A stretch of 64,000 nt of DNA from Haplomitrium mnioides. Taxonomy: Eukaryota; Marchantiophyta; Haplomitriopsida; Calobryales. The position numbers and the translations under genes are program-made. The stretch spans positions 1 through 64,000 of the forward strand of contig JBNGIS010020367.1 in assembly GCA_049999725.1 (NCBI GenBank). Direction: 5' to 3'. Below are positions 1-8,886 of this stretch, piece by piece (within the stretch, counting starts at the first letter, position 1; each line of letters begins with the position of its first letter). The notes beneath the pieces were generated by a model. The model made no database searches. It saw only the letters and a program-made list of their open reading frames with translations, and was not told where the DNA came from.

Positions 1-25
1 GAAAATCCATTACTTGCTTGTTTGG
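1..25 (-). pseudogene. GypB integrase fragment left of the GypA insertion
   Basis: These 25 bases are the far side of the gypsy integrase gene that resumes at 11312. Read on the minus strand they give residues QASNGFS, the usual continuation after the VEFAYNNTK block that ends at 11312-11316. The TTTGG at 21-25 is one copy of the target duplication. The rest of the GypB integrase C-terminus and its 3' LTR lie outside the window. Short, but the frame and the duplication agree. Confidence 0.85.
21..25. repeat. Target-site duplication of GypA, left copy (TTTGG)
   Basis: TTTGG directly precedes the LTR start TGTCA and is repeated exactly at 11312-11316 directly after the LTR end TGACA. Five bases is the normal duplication length for plant LTR retrotransposons. 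Confidence 0.93.
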
Positions 26-3000
26 TGTCAGCTAGTGACATGGATCACTAAGGAAGAACTCAGAAAATCGAAAGTAGCATTAACACAATTTCCCTCTTGT
101 AAGTATTAAAGTACATCAGAAGCAGCGGATCCACTCCAATCAGTGAGCATGAACGGATTTTCGAGATCCTTGGAGTGGAACGGGATAATTTCGAAAGGAG
201 AGAGGGGAGCTCTGGTAGCTAACGAGTGGGGGGCACCACTAAATTTTGGCGAAAGCAGAAGAAAACCTGTAAGTATCATCGGATGCTGGATTTGAGGCCC
301 TAGTAGGAGAAAGAAAGGGTGACCTCAGAAGTGAGGAAGGAGCGGGGGCCGAAGGAGGGGGATCGAAGCTACGGAGTGGAGATCCAAGAGCGCTCAAGAG
401 TGATGGGGACCGCAAAGCAAGCTCCCACATACGTGCACTAGAAGCGGAGATCGGGAAGAGAAAGGAAAGGTCAGGGCCTTCGTGAGCTCCGACCAGGCCA
501 AGGATTAGGGGATGCCCCGATCCCTTAGGCATTAAACGGGTTCTACTAGGGTCTGCAACCTCTTCCTTCAGGGTTCGTGATTCCTTGCAGAAACGTGGTG
601 TCTTTGCAGGGCTCTAGAAGATTCCTTGCGGAAAAGTGGTGTCTTCGCAGGCAGTCCCAGGGTGTCCACGGGACTTAGCGTGGAGGGCCCAAGGTGTCTG
701 CAGGACTTAGCAAAGACGTGGCAGGCCAAGGGTTCCAAGGGTTTTCGAGACCTGACAGGCGCAGGAGGTCCACGGGGGTTTGAGAAAACGGCGTTGGACG
801 GCGCTCCCTCTGATTACATGGTGTCATCGGAGGTGTTTGGGAGAGTCAACGAACATGTAGCACTCCGAAAGGGCCCGTTGGATTCTTTGGAACCACGTCA
901 GTGCGTTGGTCAGCCTTCTCCTTTGAAAACGGCGTTGGACGACGTTGCATCGGAATACGTGGCACTCTAAGAAGCCCGTTGGATCCTTCGAGTGAGAGGG
1001 AGGTCAACCACAGAACCATGTTAGCGCGTTGGTCAACCTTTCTCTTTGAAAAAAACATCAAACGGCGCGGCTTCGGATTATGTGGCACTTCGATAGAGCC
1101 TGTTGGATCCTTCAGATAAAAGAGGATTCAAGCACGAACAAAGGTTAGCGCGGTGGTCCACCTTCCCTGTTGAAAGCAACGTCAGACGGCAGCCACGGAA
1201 GAAAGTCAGCCTTGGGCATGTGGCACTTCGGAGGAATCTGAGGGATTCTTTGGAGTTCCCTCTCCGTTGGGTTCTTCGAATTGGGATCTGAAGTCAACCA
1301 CAGAACAAGGTCAAAATGCCAGTCCAACTTCCAAGTTGAATGCGGCGTCGGACGGCGGCAATGAAGGAAAAGTCAACAACTGGCTCTGGGTTCTGTTGGG
1401 TTCTGCGGACTCAGATCCGCTGGAATCTTTAGACTCAAATCCGTGAGATGCCTTTGGACTCCTTTTACACGAGATTCTTCGGAACTCTGTTCTGTGGGGT
1501 TCCTCAGACTTGGTTCCACGGGAATCTTTGGAATCTTAGTCCACGAGATTCCTCGAACTCGACCTCGTGTGACCGTTGTACTTGGAAGAAAACTGCTAAT
1601 AGACGGGACAAGTGTCGCCACGTCCGGATCCGAGCCTAACACGAATAACGATCTTTCTAATGAGAAGGTTTCACGAGGGTAGAAGCTTGAGGTGTATATA
1701 TTGTCAGGCTTCAAATTCGATCGGGTTGGTGTGCAAGCAAGCTAGAGATGCGCAAGCAATCTAGGGATAAGAAAAATGCAGTGAGGTAAGGCAGAAGTGG
1801 ATCCTAGTGAGAATTTACATGAGACGAGTGTAGTCGCCAGGGGGCTAGCAAGGGTGGAGGTGGACTGGAGGGGTGCCAAGAATCACTGGGTGAGGAGCTC
1901 TAGAGGCTCGGACAATCTTGGTGAACTCATCCTTGCGGGTGGACCTGTGGCAAAGGTGGATTGATACGAGAGATTGTAAGGGGTTCCATTTTGTTGAGCA
2001 TTCGGAAGAGACTGCAAGGTGGGATCTTGGGGTCGTCTTTGCATTTTTTGTGCGGGAGCATCAACCTAGAGTGCTCAGAGTGTGCTCTGGTGTTATCTTT
2101 CAAGTGGACCTGAGAAGAGGGTAGCTACGTTAGTGTCTACTCACTACGGAGAAAACATGTTCAAGGCTCAAAGGTGGAGTGAGCTACCAACAATCGAGAG
2201 GACTGTCTTCCAGGGGTGGAAGTGAAAGAAATCCTCTTCCGAGCTTAAGGAAGTAAATCCATGGCTTCTCGCAAGGGAAGTTAAAAAACAACTATCTAGA
2301 AGAAGGATGTGTGTGTGGGGATTGAAAGGAGGATTGCTGTGGGGAGTTGGGGAGGAGTCTTCTGGGGAGATAAGTCCTAGTGAACCTATGAGGCCTTTGA
2401 TTTTTGTGAAGTGCAATGAGTGTGTATGGTTGTTAATGTGTATGAATGTGCTAGTTAGATTTGAATTCTATTATATGATATAAGAAGAAAATAGGATTAG
2501 ACTCAGGTAGGTTCCATTTGTTCACACCCTGGGACAGCCTTGTGGAGGGGAAGTCAAGTCCCTTGACATAGTCCTTTGACCCTGGGTCCTTGCATTCTGT
2601 TCATGTACTCTGTTTTATTGTGTAAGAAACATTCAAGACTAGAAGTACGCACGAATTCTATTTGTTGAGACCTTGAGACCACCCTGTGAGGGGAGGGGAG
2701 GGGGGGTCAAGTCTTTTTTCATTGTTCCGTGACATAGGGGTCATTCTACTCTGCTCCCAAAGTGTATACAAGGTGGTTGGGTCCTGATTTGGGACCCCTA
2801 AATTACATTGAAGATTTCCATAGAGCTACTTGGGTTTGTGTGTATGCATGTTTTGGCATTGTGGGTGAATGAGAAGTTGGGCTGATGCTGTGAATGTTGA
2901 GCTGAGGAAAGGGCTGGTAAGGTGAAGAGAGATCCCTTAAAGCCCCAAAGTGATAATTGGATAGGGGCCATCTCACAAAAGAACCTTAATCCATTGTTTT

Positions 3001-3062
3001 TGTCCTTCTCTGCCTTCCAAGTTGCACTTGTGAAGGTTAAGGCCTGAAAGAGAGGAGTGACA
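26..3062 (+). repeat. GypA 5' LTR (3037 bp)
   Basis: The LTR starts TGTCA and ends TGACA and aligns with 8887-11311 along most of its length. It is about 610 bp longer than its partner, because roughly 1210-1870 has no counterpart in the 3' LTR. It contains tandem subrepeats (about 784-1200) and a G-rich run near 2690-2706. Reading frames seen inside it have no family resemblance and I treat them as chance. Confidence 0.93.
784..1200 (+). repeat. Tandem subrepeats of about 120 bp in the GypA 5' LTR
   Basis: A degenerate unit recurs about every 110-125 bases. Recognisable blocks are GCGTTGGTCA, then CCTT..TTTGAAAA, then a GGCGT/CGGACGG block, then GATTA.GTGGCACT, then CCCGTTGGATCCTTCG. I count roughly four units here (near 784, 895, 1015 and 1140). 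The same array is in the 3' LTR at about 9650-10090. Subrepeats in a U3 region often carry promoter or enhancer sites, but no function is shown here. Confidence 0.7.
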
Positions 3063-3070
3063 TAAATTTT

Positions 3071-3086
3071 TGGTGCTAGGAGGGTC
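3071..3086 (+). promoter_or_regulatory. GypA primer-binding site
   Basis: The run TTGGTGCTAGGAGGGTC begins eight bases after the LTR end TGACA, where a tRNA primer should pair. Its form TGG.GCTAGGAGGG belongs to the TGGCGC-type sites of plant gypsy elements rather than to the TGGTATC (initiator Met) type. I did not assign the tRNA. Confidence 0.6.
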
Positions 3087-3264
3087 AAGGTTTGCAGAAA
3101 CCTAAGACCAACCTGAGGCCAAGATATCAGTTTGTGCACCAAGAACCCACAATCAAATTGTGCAAGAGAATTTCGAGAAACACTGCAACTGGTTGCGAGC
3201 CTATTGAGAAAGTGTAGAAGAAGGCATCAACCTGTGGGTGGAATTGTCATTGCCCTGTGCTAGG

Positions 3265-4965
3265 ATGGCAAACCCTGTGCCCCTGTTCGGACTGAAGGGT
3301 AGGTTCAAATACAAATCCTTCAAGGGGCGTCCAAAAGACGACCTTGATGTCTGGCTGGATGATGTGGAGAACATTGTGGTAGCTAATAGAGAGAGTCATA
3401 TAAAAATCAGAATTCTGCCAGCGGTCCTGAATGGAGAGGCCCAACCATGGTACAAAGATTTTCCCGACAACATCAAGAGGGACTGGGGAGCCTTCAAAGC
3501 TGCCTTTATTGCACAATTCAGAGGAATCGGGGAAGAAACAGAGGCGCTGATCAAAATAGGTCAGCTAAGGATGAAGAAGAAAGAGTCAGTTAGGAAATTC
3601 CTTCAGAGGTTTAAGAAGGTGGCACAAAAGTTGAACCCCCCAGCCATGCCCAGGGAATTGGGATCTAGGTGAGGCAAACGAACCCGCAGACGTTGGAGGA
3701 GGCGGTCAATGCAGCCCAATCCTATGTAAAGGCTACAATCACAAGTTCCCACAAGAAGGCTAAAGCAAAGTATGAGTCTGATGACTCTTCCGACACTTCG
3801 GATAGCGGAGAGGAGATGGATGACAATTCTGCAGCTTCCTTGGAAAGCGAGAGCGACTCGGACAGCAATAGCTTAGAGGAGGACCAGTCATCCCGTAGGA
3901 AAAAGAAGTGGAAGGATCCAAAGAAGAAAATACAGGCCAAGGAAAGAGAGGTGCATCAGTGTTAGAGGGCCAGCAAAGGAAAATATAGAAGAAGTGAATC
4001 CAAACCCGAGACGAGCAAGAAGCAAGGGAGGAGGGATCGAATTGACTAGCTGAGAACCAAGATGGAGGAAATGAATATGCTCCTAGCAGAAATCAAACCA
4101 GAAGGCATACCCCTACCTATTAGACAAGTCGGAGTGTGGTGCATGAGATGTAGCAAACATGGCCACTCCCCTCAGGAATGCCCGACATAAAACAATGCAC
4201 TACATTATGTGAGGGAGGAAGCACCAAAGTATGTGAGGGAGGAAGTGGAGTATGTGATAGAAGAGGCCCTGGAGACAATGTATCAAATCAGTGGGGAGCC
4301 TCACACCATGCTTAGTAGGTATGCAAGGGGGAGAAGAGGGCCAGAAAACTAGTCGGCTGCCAATCGGCCCTCGTGGATGACAATCATGGTGTGCTGGAAT
4401 TGTGGCCAACCCAACCACATTTCTTCTAACTGTCTGGAGCTCCGGAAGAGTGGTTACGGCTAACCTCGTGCCTTATGCTTCCAATGCAAGAAGGAGGGGC
4501 ATGTGGCAATCAATTGCCCACTTACCTAAAGGCCTGATGCATCCCTCGGCCCAGGCACAAATCCCCCTCCCCCCGCAATTGTCAATCTCGTAGCCTTGGA
4601 GAAGGAAGAGGAGGCGGAGTTGCCAGGATAAGAGACACCCACCCTTGAAGATTGCTTCCGAGTGGTGACCCGAGCCAAGGCAAAGGCCAAGAAAAAGAGT
4701 CAAAGGAAGAGCGAGCAAAGAGCCAAGAAGGGAGCGGCCCAAGCAACCTCATCACGGAGTGATTCAGATTATCAAAGGGATAATCCAAAGTGGTTCTATC
4801 CTACGCAACAAGACCACGTAAGGAAGCAATTGGAGGATCTAGAAGCACTAGAGGAGGAGCAAGCAGTTGTGGAGACCTTGAAGGAGGTCTGCAAGCAGCA
4901 CGGAGGGGGATCAAGGAAGCAAGAGCGAAGAGCACATGCATAGAAAATGGAGCAAAACCCGTCCC
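3265..4965 (+). pseudogene. gag: GypA gag: capsid domain, acidic/basic linker, three zinc knuckles
   Basis: Gag would form the virus-like particle in the cytoplasm and bind element RNA. The frame opens with MANPVPLFGL at 3265. The capsid domain follows (DVWLDDVENIV, QPWYKDF, FIAQFRG, FLQRFKKVA). A frameshift near 3665 moves the reading to a second frame with PQTLEEAVNAAQSY, a Ser/Asp/Glu-rich stretch and a KKKWKDPKKK stretch. Three CX2CX4HX4C knuckles lie at 4140-4181, 4392-4433 and 4476-4517. Between the first two is a small direct repeat, YVREEAPK then YVREEVE. In-frame stops occur around 3963, 4048, 4188, 4350 and 4527. The last part, to about 4943, is Lys/Arg/Gln-rich. Start chosen because it is the first ATG in frame with the capsid motifs. 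Confidence 0.88.
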
Positions 4966-4984
4966 ATACAACATATAGGCTTAT

Positions 4985-5440
4985 GTGAGGGATTGCCTTG
5001 TTATGGCCACAGTAGGCCAATTGATTAAGGACAGCCCACTGTACAGAAGGCAACTCCAAGAATTGTTGATGGGAGCTAAGAGGAGGAGAAGGCTGCCACG
5101 AGTAGGAGCTCTAGCAGATCTGCAACTAGTGTGTGAGGATAAGGAGGCCTTTGAGATCGAAATTCAAATCGCAAGGTGCACCCTGTCATTGGTGCCTGAA
5201 AACGGAGGGGCAAGAGTGAATATAATGGTGGAGGAGACCGCCCATAAGCTTGGATTCACGGAATTTCAACCCACAGCCAGAATCATGAGGCTGGCGGATG
5301 GATTACAGGTGAAAACCATTGGGGTCACTCCTCCAAGTGCCCACCTTCATTGGAGGGGAGGAGTTTAAGCTGAATTACTTGGTCATGCGGCCAACCACGG
5401 CGTCTCCATACCCTACACTAATTGGGAGACCCTGGTTGTA
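4985..5440 (+). pseudogene. GypA protease-like region
   Basis: This is the position of the aspartic protease that would cut the Gag-Pol polyprotein. The segment ENGGARVNIMVEETAHKLGF matches the pattern around the catalytic Asp of plant gypsy proteases (D-G-G/S-x-x-N-I-M), but the Asp position is Asn (codon AAC at 5201-5203). A later block TTASPYPTLIGRPWLYG-like, around 5395-5445, resembles the I/L-GRPWL motif at the end of these protease domains. It is frameshifted relative to gag and stops at 5368. The upstream residues GQLIKDSPLYRRQLQELL are shared with GypC at 18190-18270. Confidence 0.72.
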
Positions 5441-5453
5441 TGGGGCATAAGTC

Positions 5454-6080
5454 TTGCATAACTCAGGGAATTCCACATTGGTGTTTGGCTCTCATAAGAC
5501 AGTAGTATACTACGAACCTATTCCTCACTTGGAGGAGATCCAAGGAGAAGAGGAATATGACAATGAGTGGTCCCAAGAGGAAGAAGAGTCAGAATACCAC
5601 TACTGGGCTCAGATGGTGAGTGACGCAATAGAGGAGGATCTGGCAAAAGAAGGTGTGGTGTCTATAAACCAAATTGAGGTAGAAGAATACACAGAAACAG
5701 AGCACCAACTGAAGGAATCCACAAAAGACTTGGCATGGGATGAGGACACTAAAGCCGGAAGACAAGAGGGGTCCAAAGTGTCTCATTGGATGCAGAGGAC
5801 GGACACAGAGAAGTCCAAAGAATCTCCTCGGGTGGAAGGGGGGTTGCGATTGGCGACCTTCATGTAGGAGGAAGAGGCGCCATGGCAAAATGAGATGGGG
5901 GTGGTGAGAGAAGCCAAACACAAGCAAGTGGTGGTCCAAGAGGGACAAACATTCCATATCGAATCTGAATTCCCCAGAGAATCGGAGCAAGCCATAACCC
6001 AGCTCCTAAGTAACTTCAGTGATGTCATGTAGATTTGAAGGGAGTCCCGAGAGAATTGGGGGAACACCAGATTGACTTAG
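5454..6080 (+). pseudogene. GypA protease-RT linker of pol
   Basis: An acidic, poorly conserved linker (IQGEEEYDNEWSQEEEESEYHYWAQM and onward) joins the protease region to the reverse transcriptase. Stops near 5866 and 6030 interrupt it. The equivalent linker in GypC lies at 17142-17760. No function of its own can be read from it. Confidence 0.6.
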
Positions 6081-7300
6081 AGCCCACAACAGTCCAAGTT
6101 AGATAGCGAAAATATAGGATGAACCCCCACTTTTCCCTGTTGGTGAAAGAGGAAATTGACAAGTTGTTGGATGCAGTCTTCATCTTCTTAGTACTCAACA
6201 ATGAATGGGTGTCCTCGCTGGTGGTGGTGTCCAAGAAAGTGGAGCAAGATGGTGAAAGGAGAATCCAAGTGTGTAAGGATTTTCGAAAACTCAATGAGGC
6301 CACAAAGAAGGACCACTATCCGTTGCCTTTCACGAATGGGGTGCTGGATTTGGTGGTAAGGCAAGAGGTGTATAGCTTCCTGGACTGGTACTTCGGGTAC
6401 AACCAGATTTTGATCAGAGAGGAGGATCAACTCAAAACGACATTCACCACAGAATGGGGGGTGTTTGCCTTCTAAAGAATGTCATTCAGATTATGCAATG
6501 CACCATGGACTTTCCAAAGAATGATGATGAACATCTTCCATGATTATATGAGGAAATTCTTGTAGATATTCATCGACGATTTTGTGGTGTATGGGAAGTT
6601 AGAGGATCACAAGCGGGATGTGAGGTTCACCCTCCAACGATGCAAAGAGACGGGGTTGAGATTGCACCCGGGAAAATGTTTCTTTAGGGTGAAGGAGGGA
6701 ATACTCCTCAGACACCGGATTTCCAATCGAGGCATCAAAGTGGATCAAGAGAAGATCGCCATCTGAATGAAGGTCTTATTCCTCACCAACTTGAATGAGG
6801 TACAAAGCTTCTTGGGGTACGTGGGATACAACAGAAAGTTTATCAACCAATTTGCCTTAGTGGCTCTACCCCTCATCCAGATGACAAAAGGGGGCAGCAC
6901 CTTTGAACCCACCCTCAAAAGGCTGGCAAGCTTCACGGAATTGAAGAGGCGATTAGCGAGTGCCCATGTTCTAGTGTCTCCCAGTTGGGCAGGAAATTTT
7001 CATATGATGTTCGATGTGTCCGGCTTTTGCATCGTAGCGGTGCTAAGCCATATGGATGAGAGAGGCAGAGATCATCTGATTTATTTTGCCAAGAGGCTAT
7101 TGGCCCCCGTGGAGAAGAATTACTCTACTATGGATCGGGAAGCCTTGGGAATTATCTATGCCTAGAAGAAATTCAGGTATTACTTGTTGCATTACAAGGT
7201 GATCTTCCACACCGATCACAATGCACTCAAGTACATGGTGAACAAACCGGATGTGACCGGTCGGATCACCAAATGAGTGTTGCTCTTGTAGGAGTTCAAC
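6081..7300 (+). pseudogene. pol: GypA reverse transcriptase and RNase H
   Basis: This part would copy element RNA into DNA and degrade the RNA strand. The RT reads MNPHFSLLVKEEIDKLL, then RIQVCKDFRKLNEATKKDHYPLPF, then the catalytic FIDD at 6569-6580 (the usual YxDD with Phe), then HPGKCFF and VQSFLGYVGYNRKFI. RNase H follows with FDVSGFCIV, TMDREALGIIYA and FHTDHNALKYM, which keep the Asp, Glu and Asp positions. Stops near 6100, 6473, 6563, 6764, 7163 and 7275 break the frame, although the catalytic residues survive. Most of the domain stays in one frame (6119, 6584, 6767), so point nonsense mutations rather than indels did most of the damage. Confidence 0.93.
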
Positions 7301-7306
7301 TTTGAA

Positions 7307-8687
7307 GTGAGGATGAAGCCAAGGAGGAAACATAGCAATGTCGACTTCTTCTCTAGAATTGCTAGGCCAATCAATCAAAAGGAGGTGAGCGATGCATTCC
7401 CAGATGAGGACCTGTTCCAGGTGAAAGCTAGAAGGGCCACAGACTATGCTGCAATAATAGAATTTCTCAGTTCAGCTCAAATCCTGAAAGGCGGCAGCAG
7501 AGAGGAAGTTGTCGTGTTCAAAAAAAAGATGAAGCCATATCTGTTGATCAAGGGAGTGTTGCACAAGCGAGGGTACAATGAGATGATCAGGTGGTGCTTG
7601 GAGCGGGATCAGCCCACAGTGGTAATGAGGGCCTTGCACGGAGAGGAGGTGGGGGCCATTTTGCAGCGGACGCCACCATCAGGAAGATTTTGAATGCAGG
7701 GTACCGGTGGCCCAATCTGCACAAAGATGTGCACTTCTGAGTGAAGAGGTGCGACGCATGCGAGAGGACAAGGAGGCCAACAACTAATCAACATCATCCC
7801 TTAATTCCGATTATTCCCCTGGCACCTTTTGAAAAGTGGGGAATTGATTTCATTGGCCCAATTGCACCTTCCACTCGCAGGGGCAATAGATACATCCTGT
7901 TGGCTACGGATTATGCAATGAAGTGGGTGGAAGCCAGAGCCACTCAGAAGGATGATGCCAAGACAATGGCTACCTTTTTGTATGAACAAATGTTCTATCA
8001 ATTTGGGCCCCCACTAGAGCTAGTGAGTGATCAAGGTACCCATTTCATCAATCAGGTAATCTAGGACCTGACTACCAGATACTTGGTCAAGCACCGTTGC
8101 ACCATGGTCTATCATCCCAAGGCTAATGAACTTACCGAAAGGGCAAACGGGATCATGGGTAAGATCCTCAGCAAGATGGTGGCAGCTAACAAGGCGGATT
8201 GGGATCTCAAGCTGCTCACCGTAACCCATGCCTACAATTTGGCATACAAGACCACAACGGGCCACTACCCCTATTTTTTGGTCTTCGGACAGCACACTCT
8301 GATGCCAGTGGAATATGAAGTGCCCTCTAGACGACTGTTGGAGGAGGAGAGGATGGCAAAGGATCAGAGCAAGAGGGAGAGCCTATACCAACTTGAGAGC
8401 CTGGAAGAAACCACAGAGCAAACCCAAGGAAGATTGGAACACCAACAACAATTGCGGAAGCAATAGCCGATAAGGGCTTGAAACCAACCAATCTCTGGGA
8501 AGGGAACCTAGTGCTGCTGTATGACAATAGATTTGTGCACTTCTCTAGGAAATTACACACCAAATGGACGGGCCCCTTTGTGTTGAAGAAACTACATCGC
8601 AATGGGTCAACAGAATTGGAGATATTGGAGGGTCACATGTTCGCCAATCGAGTGTATTTCAACCGTCTCAAGAGGTACATAAACTAG
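7307..8687 (+). pseudogene. pol: GypA integrase
   Basis: Integrase would insert the DNA copy into the genome. The zinc-binding domain shows H, H and the CDAC pair (near 7637-7765), broken by a frameshift near 7650 and a stop at 7738. The catalytic core is clear: GIDFIG with Asp at 7846-7848, VSDQGTHF with Asp at 8029-8031 and ELTERANG with Glu at 8137-8139, spaced exactly D-X35-E. A stop at 8062 and another break near 8464 follow. The C-terminal part (8478-8687) has the GPF motif (KWTGPFVLKKL) and no chromodomain. Intact catalytic triad, dead reading frame. Confidence 0.93.
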
Positions 8688-8874
8688 GAGGAGGAAGGAG
8701 GGGGAAAAAGGTGATCTAATCGAAGACTTCAAGGAGCGGGATGTAAGTATGTGTGGGTGTTTAAGGAATTGTACTTCAGCAACCTTGGAGTAGCCAAGCA
8801 GAGACCAATACGGAGGAGGAAACTAGCGGAACCGATGAACGGGGAAGGGTGTTCACGGGGTTGCTTCACACCTC

Positions 8875-8883
8875 AAGGGGGAG
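8875..8883 (+). promoter_or_regulatory. GypA polypurine tract
   Basis: AAGGGGGAG lies four bases before the 3' LTR start and is joined to it by TTA|TGTC. It is the expected primer site for plus-strand DNA synthesis. The same spacing and TA|TGT junction appear in NonG (45733/45734) and GypJ (56057/56056). Confidence 0.85.
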
Positions 8884-8886
8884 TTA

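Noticed and set aside
239-1714. Several frames of 60-114 codons on both strands in the GypA LTR
   Set aside because: No family resemblance, and the matching region of the 3' LTR breaks them. They come from the subrepeat array.
4201-4260. Short direct repeat TATGTGAGGGAGGAAG, considered as a regulatory array
   Set aside because: Two copies only, in frame in gag (YVREEA/YVREEV). It is a coding repeat.
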